Shown: positions 24,770 to 37,650, numbered from the stretch's first letter. The stretch: 64,000 nt of DNA from Climacium dendroides (GCA_950106755.1 OX467082.1:4526001-4590000), one strand, 5' to 3'. Numbers and translations: made by a program. Notes: a model not told the origin generated them from the sequence alone.

Positions 24770-25835
24770 AGCCATTTAATGGCAGTACTTGCCTCGCAAT
24801 GGATGTGCTCCATGTCTGTTACACCCCACTCATGTAAAACATCAGTCAAAAGAGAAATTCCAACTGCATAATCTTGATAGTACTGAACAGATTAATTTCT
24901 CAGCAAATTTCACTATGTGAATAATTGCATAGCCAGCAGCCAGAGACTAGCTATGTTATTAAGTTTAACTGACCTACCCATGGATAAGGTTGATTGATCT
25001 ACTTAATTGACTGAATGTGAAATCTAAAACATACCACAAAAGCATGAACAAAGAAGTTCAACCTGCCAGGAAAGAATACCACATCAAACTCCTCGTGTGA
25101 GAGCATATAAATACGCAAATCATGCAGTCACTTTCGACAAGGCAACCTTTCCATTTCAGCCTTATGCTGCATTCACATGCCTCCATTGCCACTTGCAAAG
25201 GTACAAAAACTCAACCTTTCCGTTTCAGCCGAATGCTGCATTCACATGCCTCCGTTGCCACTTGCAAAGGTACAAAAACTCACATCATCAATCAACAAAA
25301 TGCACCATCTCACTCCAATGAAATAACCTCTTTTCAGACATGGGCTGAATGATATATCGACCATCACTTCAAAATTAACCCAAATGAGTTGATGACCTAT
25401 GCTTTGCCAAGAACATACCTTTGTTGTTGAATGTCACAAGCCACCACCCTGCCTACTTCCTCAACTTTCTTTGGCATACTGCAAGTGCCAGCAAGCTGCT
25501 ACAGTCTGCATTCCACGAAGACCACAAACAGCATCAAAAACATGTTAATCCTAAAGCATTAAAATTGGGACTCATGCGGGGACTCATGTCTTTTAAGCAC
25601 ATATGGAGTTATGGACACTGTCTTTTGTTCAATGTTTTATTTATTTATTTACCAACAAATGCAATGTTCTCCACTGATCCTGATGGTATGTATTTTGCCC
25701 TGCCTGAGTATACCTTTCACAACATGACCACTGCAAGGCCATGAAATTTTGGTCCTCCTTGGGTTAAATAACTATGCAGATCACTTAATGATGCAACACA
25801 GACACTCGCATCCAAGGAACTGTATGAAATAATAC
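24770..25835 (-). pseudogene. Truncated TRM1 pseudogene
   Basis: A partial copy of the TRM1 gene at 4374-8294, in the same orientation. About 24770-24830 matches the start of TRM1 exon 6 and its acceptor. 25075-25200 matches exon 4, and a shorter second copy of part of exon 4 follows at 25210-25275. 25420-25515 matches exon 3, and 25795-25832 matches the end of exon 2. Introns are also conserved (compare 25597-25795 with 7215-7440), so this is a DNA-level duplication and not a retrocopy. Exon 5 with the catalytic DLDPYG motif is missing, exons 1 and 7-10 are absent, and small indels break the frame. It cannot encode an active enzyme. Confidence 0.88.
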
Positions 25836-25849
25836 CCACAGAAAATGGC

Positions 25850-26985
25850 AATCTTGGACTTCATATGGCTTTTTGGTTGTCTTTTAAAAGTGCTTCATTG
25901 GAAAAGTTCACAGAGACAGTTTACAAAGTTTTTTCCCTTGACTTTAAAGGTAATATAAATGTTCCCTACCCCACTTAGGGCCACTTCACACTATGATCAA
26001 AGTTCAAGGGGAAATGGATTTTTACCAATCAAATTTCAAGAATCAAGAGTTTAGCCTCTCGACCCTTCACACTAAAAGGCACAAAGGCCAATGCCCTACA
26101 ACTACTTACATGGCAATAAACTCTCAAAGTTAGGTTGGCTAGAAATGAAAGTTTAAACTATGGTTGAGAGGCTATTGACTTATGACAAGACCTCATTCAA
26201 CTATTAAATTGCTAAGAGTTTGGACTTTGGCTTGGACTTTGGCTTGGACTTTAGAAGCTTCACACTATGCCCGTCCAAGTTGAGAGGCCATGGAAGTTCA
26301 TTGCCAAGGGTTTGGACTTTGGGCTTGGACTTTGAGGCTTCATACTATGGCTGGCCAAAGGCTCTAATTCCTATTATTTATTGTCTATTTATTGCCTATT
26401 TATTGCCTATTTATTGCTCATTTCTTTTGACTCTCAACAAAGTTTGGTCACTTAATCCCATGGCCTCTCGACTTGGATGGCCATAATGTAAAGTGGCCCT
26501 TAATAGATCACATTAACATCATTGTTTCCACCAACAAATAAAGAAGGATGTGGCAAATCCATAAGGATTGATTGCAACCTCTAAATAAACGCCATTGATC
26601 TTAGTTTGTTTTTATCTTTTTTTTCCAAAGAAATGCTAACAAATGAATTAGAAAACAAGAAAAGAAACAATTAATCCATCTCTTGTGTGCAAGGTAGTCT
26701 AGGAAGAAGGCTAAGAGATAAGTGTCACTTGGACCTATGAAAACTATTAGAGCAAAAAGACCCCATTTTTACACAACTCCAAGAAATCTTGACTAATAAG
26801 CAATTGTTGTTCCTTGCTAAATCAATAGAAGTATGAGAGGATATTGTTGCGTTGGATCATGCTAGCCAAGATGGTGTCATGTCAAGCTTGCATACAAATT
26901 TGGTATTTGCATATAAAAAAATTCAATCTTATTTTTTCACTTTTTAGAAACCAATGGTAACAAAACAATTTGCATTATCTTGTTG
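25850..26985. other. Intergenic region with short repeats
   Basis: No gene was recognised. Near 26216-26255 a 12-bp GGACTTTGGCTT unit is repeated about three times, and at 26380-26415 a TATTTATTGCC unit is repeated. The frame at 26220-26486 is a by-product of these repeats. Confidence 0.45.
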
Positions 26986-26989
26986 AAGT

Positions 26990-27480
26990 CATCTAAGTAC
27001 ATTTATTGTCTTAGATGTGTAACCAAAAGTCTCCATTAAACCTTGTTTGGAATCTAAAGTTTTCCACTTGTTGAAATCTTTATATGGGATAAGCATGCTC
27101 TTTAGATATTTTACATCTTATTTCATTAATTTTTACTAAGTCAAATTTTTCTTTAAATTAATTTTAGCACTAGTGTATACATTCAATACTTAGCTAGGTG
27201 CTTCCTTCATCAATCTTGGTCTTTATATTGATGATCTTATACTATTATGAACTCTCAAAAGACATTATTTTCATAAAGCCTTTCTGCTACTAATAACAAT
27301 GACATTGAATATATTCTTGGTATACAAATTTGAGGCGGCTGCAAAACAAAAACTCTTATCTTGTCTCAAGACAAGTATATCATTGATATCTTAAACAAAA
27401 TTTAACATGGCAATATGTAATCCTATTAGTAACATCACATGAAGCTAACAATATGTATTCCCACATTCAAGTTGAAAACC
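26990..27480 (+). pseudogene. Copia-type reverse transcriptase remnant
   Basis: Conceptual translation across frameshifts and stops gives Ty1/Copia landmarks in the right order. There is a TLFGI-SFPL segment like the LYGLKQxPR motif near 27040, and LGLYIDDLIL (the YVDD active-site region) near 27213-27241. YILGIQI follows near 27310, and then a degenerate LSQEKYILDIL-like segment near 27355-27395. Every part is interrupted by stops, so this is an old fossil. No LTRs could be paired with it. Confidence 0.65.
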
Positions 27481-28487
27481 TCACCCTCATTAAACCCTAA
27501 AACACCTTTTATGTCTTTTGTAGCTAGGGAATACTAACACATGAGCGTGAAGTGTGGAGCTTAGAGTCTAAAGCTTAAATTTGGTGATCCTAAAGCTTGT
27601 TTCAAAGGTTATCCTTTATAACATAGGTACCCTAAAACCATTGAAAGTACCCTACAATAAAAGGCGCCTTATAGATTATATTTTACATAATATAACATAG
27701 ATATTGTATAATCACTAAAGGTAGTCTGTGCTCCATGCTCTCGCTCTACATTCATATATTAGCTTTGCTCGTTGTGATGGAGCTCAAGGAGAGTCACAAC
27801 AAATATGTTATCTTAGTCAGTTTTCATATTAAACAGTTGTGTCTCTAAGTTAGAACCTTTCATTTGTCCAAATGCTACTTCCTCTATTCTTCATATAAAT
27901 CTTCGTACTTGCACTTCTTCTGCAACATATGAATTCTACTTATCCTTACAATGAAACATATTATTCTACTTATCCTTACATCTTGCACCACGAAGGACAC
28001 AGATTGGGTCGGACTCTTTTGCCAAAGCAGCCACAACAGTAAGTATATCAGGGAGTATACCGGTATTGGGATATTATGAACCTCGATTGAGTTTGCTCAT
28101 TATATAAAAGCACTTGAATGAGCATTTTAAAAGCCGCAATCTTCAACATGCGAACATCACATTGTGTCACACTGAAATTAGCAAAACTAATGAATAGAAG
28201 CCATTATATGTTAATGTTGAATTGAAGAAATTTCCAAACCATGTCTTGCAGTATTCATTTGAGATCATGACCTCGACTTTATTATGTCTGGTTTGGTCCA
28301 AACTCGCACTTGCTGGTGGTGTGTTTCAATTTCTGATGGAACTAGAGACTTCAAAATTTATATTGAGCGCATTATGAGAAGCTTGTCGATCAATGCACAC
28401 TGTCCTGGTTCTTGAAGCTTTGTGCACTTGAAGAGATCACAATTTATTTTGGTGCTTCAGGTTAATGAATTTGACCATCGTGGCGGT
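27481..28487. other. Non-coding region
   Basis: No intact frame. 27600-27700 contains TTATAACATAGGTACCCT-like words that resemble the 65-bp minisatellite at 37651-38012, suggesting a dispersed relative. The rest is unremarkable. Confidence 0.4.
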
Positions 28488-29300
28488 TTACTGGAACGAG
28501 CTACACCAAGAGTCGACTTGGATCTGAATTGGAGCTAGTTGAACTTCCATTATTTCCATGTCCAAAATTTGCACCCTCTGCACACGGTATTTGTTAGAAG
28601 GAATTGAGTAGTCAAATTTTTCCCCAATTCTCTTAATATCTTTTTTTATTCCCTTCTGAACAACCTTGGAGAGCTTTGGGATATTAAGTATAAGATGCTT
28701 GAAAACATAGATGGCAAACTACTTGGGAACTCACTGAATGAAACTCAGCAAATCTGCAAAAGTATTTCTTCTAATGAAATGAAGACCTTGAAGATCAGAC
28801 CTCCTTGAAGCTTTCTGAGTATCAGAAACATATTCCAGCATTAATCCTGCCTGGAAAGATATTAATTTAATCATGTATTGTGTATGAGGTCATGATTTGA
28901 TCAATGGTTTAGGTGCGTATATACAAATCTCAACGAATTGAAACTGCTTCCCATTTGTTGCAGAAAATTCTATTTCAAAGTAGATGAATGGCAATGAGGG
29001 ATCATCGTATTAATACGGTTAGTAGAGATTTCAGCAAGTGCTGGTAGCTGTATTTGAAAAAGAATTGTAATGAAATTATTTTGTTTCAAAACAGTTGTAG
29101 CTACTAACAAAGAATACCTTTGCTGTAGCAAAGGAAGTTCACACCACTCATGTGAAACAAGCATGGACCTCTAAGGTTGCCCTCGAAGGAAGAAGAGGAC
29201 TTGTCAAGGATCTTTTTCATGCTTGTTTGTGTCCACTTAAAAAAATACAAGTTGGCCGTCACGTCCAATACATAGTGATCGAATAATTCAGGACAACATC
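28488..29300 (-). pseudogene. Degenerate gene of unknown function
   Basis: On the minus strand several segments read like genuine protein with splice-like borders. The first, 29118-29300 after a CCAG acceptor, encodes about 60 residues including VLDVTANLYFFKW and a Ser-rich stretch. A second, near 28920-29066, encodes ALAEISTN and then, after a one-base frame change, LPFIYFEIEFSATNGKQF. A third, 28488-28850 after another CAG acceptor, encodes SRRSDLQGLHFIRRNTF, two in-frame stops (TGA, TAG), and about 75 further open codons including KVVQKGIKKDIKRIGEKFDY. Amino-acid composition is balanced, unlike the AT-rich surroundings. I do not recognise the family. The frame break and stops argue for a pseudogene; a mis-drawn exon structure is the alternative. 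Confidence 0.45.
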
Positions 29301-29304
29301 CTGG

Positions 29305-31010
29305 TCAAAAGATGCTGCAGCACAATTGGTATGAAGGTAATCCTAAATAATTAAAAACTCCAGTTCAGTTACAGTATACCTTCCCTTGCAGGCCAGGTCC
29401 CTGTAACTCTGGTGTAAGTGTATTACCTGTCAGCAAGTATTGTGTGACACTCAACAAAGACATGCACTTACAAAGACCAGATTAGCTGCAGATTAGCTGC
29501 AGATTAAGTTAGCCCATAATCTGCTCATCTGCCTTTCAAGATTACCTAATCATGATTATTTACAAAATTCTCTGAAACAGAATCTCAGAATTCTCCGTCA
29601 GGCTAGGTCCAGAGCAGGTGGGCTTTTTCCTTAAGTGTGGTGGTGGTGGTGGGCAAGGCATCTCTACTTTAAAAAAAAATCTCAGTGAAAAAACCCTAAT
29701 TGCAGTGGATGAAATTGCTCAAAAAAACCTCTCAATTCTGATGATAGTACATGCATTCAAAGGAAGAAATGAAGGTTCATCCAAATTCTGCACATTCATG
29801 TTTGCAAATATCTTCACCACTCCAGGACTAAATGTGTGCACAAGCTTCACAAAGTGGGAGAAAAAAAACCCACTGGTACTCCAGAAGGCCAAGCAAGAGT
29901 TGTGCAGGCAAAGCAAGTAGATGCTCTCTAGTAATCAAGAAATGCAGTCTTTCCCCTCTCTAGGTCGGTTGTTTCAAAACCGTTGCTTATTTTGAGGTTC
30001 TTTTGTGTTTCTGCTGTCAGTAGCAAAGTGTGCCAAACCTTGGGTACATCATGTGTCATGAATCATTGCAACAATCCCAACTACCTTGCCTTAGAAGACA
30101 CCCAAAAAATCTAGTTAGAAAAGAAAGCTGAGTTTTTTAAGTTCGGGCTCTGCGTGATGTTCAGAGTGCTTGCTTCCAACTTAATCCACTTCTTCAATTC
30201 ACCAGTCTGCTAACTAAGTGTGTGATTAGCACACCAACGAAGGTAGGCTGTCCAGCTCTACGTGATCTGGTGGTCAGTTTCCGTGTCATCTCAACGAAAG
30301 CCGGCCCAACGCACATGCCTGACACGAGTGAATCAACCATCGCCAATTTGGCCCACAAAGACTGGGTCCGTGTTGGTGCACTTGGACGCTTCCCCTTCCA
30401 ATGCAAAGGGCGGATGGATTTTTGAATCTCCCCAAGATTGAATGGAAGCGCTTTCGGGACGATTCGACGGAAATGGACAAGTGGTACAGTTGCAGTACTA
30501 ACCACCAATTGCTTTGATACTACACCACAAGGCCTAGCCTGCCCACTGTCCCAGCTAAGCTAGCTACAATTATATTGGAGCGAATCTCCCACCCCAACTT
30601 AACGTATTGCGTAACCTCCCCTTCACACAATTGAAGCTAAGCTATCACCCTTGCAAGTTAATGAAGTTACCACGCTGTGAACGATTGCTGATCTGCATCC
30701 CCTCGTTCTGAAGTGCCAGGGACAGACAGTAACTGGACAGGGTACCCTTTGCAGTCCAGACATTCTGTATATTAATAGGGCAGATAGGGCGGAGAATGAT
30801 GCACCAAAGGTAAACCCATTCATTAAGGACTGGCCGACCACTGCACCAAAAGTTAACCCATTAAGGGCTGTTTGACCACTTTCTGGTCAAAATGGACACT
30901 TCTTCACTGGTAGTCAGAGGTTTAGAATGAATTTGGATGCGGACAAAAGGGGACGGGCGTGGAGAATTGGTAAATAAATGCACTGGGACAAGAATCAAGA
31001 CAATATATGC
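29305..31010. other. Intergenic region, unrecognised
   Basis: Moderate-GC patches (30180-30520, 30620-30780) carry overlapping frames on both strands with no family match. Near 30812-30880 a roughly 38-bp segment (CACCAAAGGTAAACCCATT and CACCAAAAGTTAACCCATT) is present twice in tandem. No confident gene. Confidence 0.35.
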
Positions 31011-31016
31011 TAGCAT

Positions 31017-31303
31017 GTGGTTTTGGCAGGACGTTAAATCCTGCCAACGAAGGTGGGCCCTGCTGAGGTGGATTTAACCCCGGGAAAACGCAGGAATTTT
31101 TTATTTGCCACAAATGATTTTTTTTGCAACTTCTGAATTCTTATTTGCAATCAGAGACCCCAAATTAGCTAGGTAAGGTCTACAATATCCCCTAGACATG
31201 GCTCAAAATAGGGGGATCTTTTTTACTTTTATTCCTAGAACACAAAGTTTACCTTGCTGGGCCGACCTTCGTTGGCATGATTTAACGTCCTGCGTGGTTT
31301 TGG
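31017..31303. repeat. Inverted repeat with ~48-bp arms
   Basis: The left arm (31017-31065) contains GCAGGACGTTAAATCCTGCC. The reverse complement of 31251-31303 contains GCAGGACGTTAAATCATGCC, and both continue with AACGAAGGT and a GGCCC/GGCCC-like segment. The arms enclose about 185 bp of AT-rich DNA. This may be a small foldback transposon. No target duplication was identified. Confidence 0.6.
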
Positions 31304-31523
31304 GGTTAAAAAAACAAACAAAATATTGGTTGAAAATTTGAAAATCATTACAGAAATCAATGTGAAATTTGACATGCATTTGTTGTGGAGCCCCAAGCAT
31401 TCATGTCAATTCCATTAATATGGTGAGATCTCCATAATGCATCACGATCTGGTGTTTTTTTCCATGTTCAACTTGAGACCAAAAAACATCTTATCCACCT
31501 TCATAATTGACTATGGGCTTTAA

Positions 31524-31866
31524 TAGGTTAAGGTAGTCTGCTCTTAAAGCGATGTTTTAAAAGTTGATTGCATTGGGGGGAAGCTCACGGGGAAGCTAAA
31601 CTCTTTGAAATTGTTTTTAGTAAATTCTTATAGGAAGACAAATAGAATTGGCATCTAACTCAAGTCATTTCATATTTTGGGGAGATTCATGAAATTAGTT
31701 ACAAATTTTTGAAGTTGAAATGCAATGGTCACTAAAAGTGACCACCTCTTCAAATGTACATTGTTGGTGCATTGAAGAAAGCAAAATGTACATTGTTGGT
31801 GCATTGGAGAAAGCAAAATGTACCTTTTCGTGTTAATGGTCACTTTTAGAACGAGGATACCTCCAA
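31524..31866 (+). mobile_element. Dispersed MITE-like repeat, GGTAGTCTGCTC family
   Basis: It begins AGGTAGTCTGCTCTTAAAGC and ends CACTTTTAGAACGAGGATACC. The short terminal inverted similarity is GGTA...CTCTAAAAG / CTTTTAGA...TACC. It is homologous along its length to the two copies at 41383-41990. A short internal unit (AATGTACATTGTTGGTGCAT) is duplicated in tandem near 31754-31806. Non-coding. Confidence 0.6.
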
Positions 31867-33718
31867 AACCACCACTTTTGCTATTGTGTCTAGTTACTAT
31901 TATTGTTAGACTAGGTCAAATTTTTATTGATTGTCTTGTGGGCAAGTGAAAGAAGGGCCCAATGCACCAAAGAACACAACATTTAGATATTGTATGCATA
32001 AGTTAGGAAGGGTCAAAGTTTGTTTTAGTAGAGGTTCTAAAATTATTTCTTCAACATATGTACATATTGCTTGTGGAGATGTGTAGAGAGTGATGATGGC
32101 AATTTAAGGCATCATGGTACAATTTGAGGTGTATCCACATTATCCATTTTCAAGCATCTTGCACAAAAGTGTGCTCTTAAAAATACTAAAAATATGCAGA
32201 TACTCAATTCAAGATGTAATATAAGCCATGTGCATCAAAATTAGGGCATGCATGGTTTCAGTACCTATTAAGTAGACTTTAAAATGTTATAATTCATTCA
32301 TATGATAACCGAAAAGTGTACAACAATATGTTTTTGAATCAAACTGAGTATTTATGACAATTAGTAATGGAAACTATCCTAATCAATCCCTAAAGGACCA
32401 AAGGTGTTTTTCAAAAGAAACTGTCAAAAATTGCCACTTTTAGAAAAGTTAACTAAAAATTCAAAACAAAAGCTTTTTCTTTAAACATCAGCCATACAAA
32501 AAAGTAGTAATCTATTATAGAAATGTATAGAAAAAGAATTCATACCATTTGATCGGTCAGGTTGAAAGATTATAACATTTGAAGTAAAAAAAAACACTTG
32601 TTTTTATCAATATCCTTGTCAGATACTTTGAGACCTTTAGGAACAAAATTTTTTATCTATACAAAATCAAACCTCTACACCACACCTTGTTAGGTACATG
32701 CATGCAAAATTTCAAGAGCAAGACAAAGGACCTACCTTGCTCAAAATCACTTTGCAATGCAAGGGTAGTCAAGAAAACATGCAATATACTAGTAATTTTT
32801 TGATGATTTCTATTGCAATGAGGAATTTTTTTGGTTGGTATCCCCAATGATGATAAGCTAGAGATAAAAATGGAATTTGTAAGAAAAAATTTAAGACCCT
32901 TGATATCACAAATTTCAAGATATTAGCTTTTGAAGTTAGAAGAAAATGTTTTTTTCTCAAACTTGCAAGGTAGGGTTAGTAGAATTTGACTCCTTTTAAT
33001 ATAAGATTTTTGTATTAAATTTAGATTTTTTTTTCTTAAAATTACATACTACATAATATTAGTTACCTACATACTAAATTTCAAAAGTAGCTAAAGAACT
33101 AGCAAACAATGCCCAAATTGTCCATAATTTTTTGGGCAATATAACTTTAGATCCGGGCATCCAATAATTTTTTTTAATGTTTTAGTGTTTAATTTATGTA
33201 ATGGATCTATTTATAGTATTATTGAGATGATAATCTTAAAAGGGGACATTTTTTGTACATTCTTTTTTAAACTTCTTCTTTATGACATGTTTTGATACTA
33301 CAATGAATTGCTAATTTAGTATGGGTAAATAATCAGTTAGCATGAAAATGAATAGAACCAATCTAACAATGCCACCTATGAATGCTACAACAACACTACA
33401 ACTAATGTTGAATATAATGTCCTTGTGATAGATAGTCTAGACCATACTAAATAACCATTTTGGTGTAGTAGTGTCATTTCTTGATGTGTATCAAATAGAT
33501 TATAGCCTCCTACCCCTTGCATCTTTGAAAATTTGTAAGTAGTTCATAGTAACTCCAAATTTTTTGCAACAACTTCTATTATGATTCAATTGAAAGTATC
33601 TAATTGTAAAAATTGATTGTCAATTATTATTGCATGTCCATTTTTCTACAAAGTTTAATTGGACACATTTAGGTGTAGTTACTTTTTGAAAATTTGGCCA
33701 ATTTTTCCATACTAGTTC
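31867..33718. other. AT-rich non-coding DNA
   Basis: No gene was seen. AATCCCTAAAGGACCAA at about 32385 resembles the end of the TTAA-flanked family, so a further damaged copy may start there; its other end was not found. Confidence 0.4.
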
Positions 33719-34373
33719 TTAACTCCTAATTGCTCGAGGCCTTTTTTGAGCTTGATAGAATTTGCTCTAAACTAAGCAAAAATCTAGCATTTTGATAAGT
33801 TTCATCAATTTCTTTTGAATTATAATTGTACAAATTCAAACTAAACATGTTAGAGATCATGTAAGAAAAGGTCACACAACAATATCATTTATAGATTGAA
33901 AGATTGTAATGTTTGATCATAAAAATCTTAAAACTATGAAAATAAATTTAAGTCTATCAATCCTCTTTTTACATGTCAAATCTAAAGTCGAGGTCACCAA
34001 AAAAATGAGGTTAAAAGAGATAACCTACATAATCAATATCAATTTTCAAATTCTCAAAATCTACTCTACTGTTTTTTACATGCATTTTTATTGTGATTTT
34101 TTCTCCAAGACCCAATGTATTTGAGGCTCATTTCCAAGAGCTATACTCATCACTAAAAAATCAAGCTTAGCATGGACACCCTTCCAAAAAATCTCAAATA
34201 AAAAAAATCATGAACATTCATTTTTAAAAACATTTTTTTAATGCTAAAATTGGACTTCAAAAAGAATTTGTTTAAAAGGAGAAAATACTATAAACAATAA
34301 CTAGATAAGTTTTTATTTAGGTTCAAAGTTTTGTAGACACCAAAATATGATGCCTTGAGCATTTAGGAGTTAA
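33719..34373. mobile_element. TTAA-flanked TIR element, copy C
   Basis: The left end is TTAACTCCTAATTGCTCGAG and the reverse-complemented right end is TTAACTCCTAAATGCTCAAG. TTAA bounds both ends. The interior matches 20085-20830 in inverse orientation (shared GGTGTC.ACAA.ACTTTGA and AAGTC.AATTTTA words). Non-coding. Confidence 0.68.
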
Positions 34374-35802
34374 AACTCAACTTGTCATTGGGGGGTTGCC
34401 TAGCCTGCGGGTAATGGTGTGGGACACGGCAGTCGACCACTTGCTGCTGGGTCTCTTGCCGTGTCAATTTTGAGGAGTACCCGTGCATGCTCTAACACGG
34501 TACCTTATCTACCTTCAACATGGGGTTGGTCCGCCCTCTACACATTTGGCTTCATGAGTAAAATTAATAACGAAACTGCATTCGACGCTTTTGGGGGGGT
34601 TGGGAGGGTTGTTTCAGGCCCATTCCCTTTGCTGTTTCCCTAACAGTTAAAGAACGTCTTGGTGAAAAAAAATAATTTTTTTAATATGATATGGCAGTCT
34701 CTTGGCCATATCATACTACTATTGCAGCGCAATTCCCATGTTTTCAAGAGAATGAAAACTTGCAACCCTCCACAAGCCCCGAATCTCCCCTAATGATTAC
34801 CTGATTTATACTCATTTGTAAACAATTCCACAAAAAAATGTTTCTGAATAGTCATCATATTTAGTGCCTTGTTTGTTTTGACCCTTTAACTCATAAAGTC
34901 CCAAGTCCTTTTTTCTTTCAAAATCCACTCAAAACTGCCATTTTTATTGCAAGGTGCAAAACTCTTAAAATTTTCATTTTTTGGCATATCTAACCATAGG
35001 ATCTTGCACTAGACTAGTATAAGAATGTGTAGTAGAGATATCAAAAACATTGACTGTGTAGATTGTAAGATATCTATGTTTAAAGTGAGAAAATAAGTTT
35101 TTTTTTGCACATTCCATGACTAGATTTTTAGGCTTTGAATCTCCCTATTTCAAAAACTTTGTACTATTGAAATCGAGGTTGAAATTTTTAATGTTGAAGA
35201 TTTGAGTTGAGACTTGGGGAAAAATATTCAAAAAGAAAAATTCTTGATTTTCATTCATTAAAAAATTGTTAAGTAGAAGTAGGTTCAAGATTCAACAAAA
35301 TACTAAAGTATTAATAGCTCTAAGATGGAATTGATACATAATCCCAATGGTAAGATTGTTCTTGCAAGCAAACTTAACCTTATCAAACAATTGTTTTTGA
35401 AAAATTGCGGAAATTGCATTCAAAAATTAATCCCATAAATTATTTTTTCAAGAAAATGCTTAGATTACCCCAAAAAATAAGATTGTTCATAACTTTCACA
35501 TCACTAATCCAAATAGAATGAATCAAAGCTTCAAATATAGACAAAAATAAGATTTATAAGGGAAAAATTTTCAAATTTTTTTGGGGATTTTCTTTTTTCC
35601 CGGTGAAATGAAAATTATATTTAAGTTGGCATAACTTTTGCTTCAGGGCACCAATTGAAATAGAAATCGTATTCCCACAAAGCTAATGAATTTTTTTTAT
35701 CTTCTTGAGACAATTTGAAAAAAAAATCACCAAAACTTGAGGTCATAGTAACTTGCCCAAATTTCCAAGCGTTCTCTGAGGAGACACTTGGAATTTTAGG
35801 GA
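34374..35802. other. Non-coding region with a GC-rich patch
   Basis: 34390-34645 is clearly more GC-rich than its surroundings; its frame (34419-34643) matches nothing known to me. A perfect inverted repeat ATATGGC/GCCATAT with a nine-base loop is at 34689-34711. The remainder is AT-rich. Confidence 0.4.
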
Positions 35803-36666
35803 TTAACTCTTGGTCCCTAAAGGTTTTTTACTATTTTTTCACCTAAAATGCTCCAAAATTGCTAGTTCTAGTGTAAGTACCAAATTTAGAAAAAATAATT
35901 AGACACATATATCTTGTAGTACATTGGTTTCAAAAGATGTGGAAAAAATTTCAAAAATTTCCACCATATTGATTGCAACATTTAAAGTAATGAAATTTTT
36001 TTTTTTGCCTTGCAAAAAATATGATAGTTGTATTTTGCAAGGTCAAATTTATATGAAAAAATGTCCAAAATGATGGTGTTTCTTTGGATTCATTCTTCAA
36101 GGCAAGTTGGTTACATCCCTGAAAAATTTCAGATTATTTGTAATTATACAACATATAGGAAAAAAAATATAAATTGAAAGAAGTAGAGAATGATTCAAAA
36201 TACTAAATTGTTACAATTAATTTATGGAATTGAAAAATGCCAATTCCAATGGTTGTAATGTTGTAAGAAACAATCTACAACTAATGCTTTTATTTTTTTT
36301 CAAAAATATTGAAAATTGAGTTCAATAAAGGATTTCAAAATTTATTTTAGAATAGAAATTCCATAACTACTTGCAAACTAAAACTCTTCATAACTTTCAT
36401 GTCATTAATGAAAATGGAATGATTCAAAGTTTTCCACATAAATATAAATCTAGGGAACCAATTGCAATTTTTTATTTCTAAAAAAGTGATTTATAAAGAT
36501 GTTTTATTTTCTACACGGGATATCAAAATTATTGGGCCTTAAAGCTACTCTTTGTGTGTATATTGTGTGAAATTTCAAAGAAAGATCAATAAAAATTCCA
36601 TTTATAGTGAGGTGCCCAAAATTGCTATGTTGTCAAAAAACTCAATTTAGGATTTTTGAGGGTTAA
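35803..36666 (-). mobile_element. TTAA-flanked TIR element, copy D
   Basis: It starts TTAACTCTTGGTCCCTAAAG. The reverse complement of the right end is TTAACCCTCAAAAATCC. Read on the minus strand it is collinear with copy A (2351-3299), sharing CAACATAGC.ATTT, the CATAACTTTCAT block and the ACAACATATAGGAAAAAAA block. Non-coding. Confidence 0.65.
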
Positions 36667-37650
36667 ACAACGTCCCTCTATGACTAAAGTAGTCATCAAA
36701 ATTTCTCCAATTATTGAACCAATAGGTGTTTTCTTTGTTTCTACACTAAACAATGAAATCATCCATTGATCATTTTTTGGTCTTAGATTCCTACAAGGAT
36801 TAAGGATGAAGGAGAGTATTTTCTGGCCTGATGAAAGTTTTTAGCACTTTTAAAGTGTTAATATGGAGATTTCTCTTTGTTCAAATAATTAATTCTAGCA
36901 AATGTTAATTTCTTCAATCAATCCATGGATAAAAACATTTTTTACATGTAATTTATACTTTTTACTATATGAGCAATTTGAAATTAAGAATATGTCATCT
37001 TTCATCCATGAAGTTTTTGGATAAAAAATTAGAAAATACTCTCAAAATTGTCCCAAATAGCATCTTCTGAAAATAGATTTGAAAATAAAAATTCATTTAC
37101 TTTTTAGAATTTGCAATTGTAGGATTTTATTCTTGATTTGCATAAGGGGCTTGCTTAGAAAATTGGGTCTAAAGGTATTGTATGTGTGAGATTTGAAAAA
37201 AGAGCACGGGCTTATAATTATCTCCAATGAAGTAAATTGTTTTTTTTTCAACATCTAACCGTATAGAAGTTTAAAGAGCTCGCTTATTAGAATGCACACC
37301 AATTTTGAGTGTGAAATTGCAAAGGAGTTGTGAGATTATAATAAGAAAAATGTATGTATCCTATTTTTAGTATGATGCCCCTCCCCACAATGTTGAGAAA
37401 TTTGCATATAAGAGTTTTTTGGAATTGGAGGTGACATGAATAATTAGAAATTGTGTTAGCACACTAAAATGCTCTTCCAAAAATTTTAAGTTCAAATGAA
37501 GAGCTATCAAACTCATATCAACATTTGCATGTGTAAAGTTTCTATGGTGAAAATTATGAAAACACATTACTCTTTCCATCAACAACACTAGTGTGTGAGC
37601 TTACAAATGTGAATCTACAAGCCTTGAGCCTAGGTGTAACTAGGTACTTT
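36667..37650. other. AT-rich non-coding DNA
   Basis: No frame or structural repeat worth reporting was seen. Confidence 0.4.

Noticed and set aside
26220..26486. 88-codon plus-strand frame with repeated DFGLDFGL
   Set aside because: Arises from a 12-bp tandem repeat; not a kinase DFG motif.
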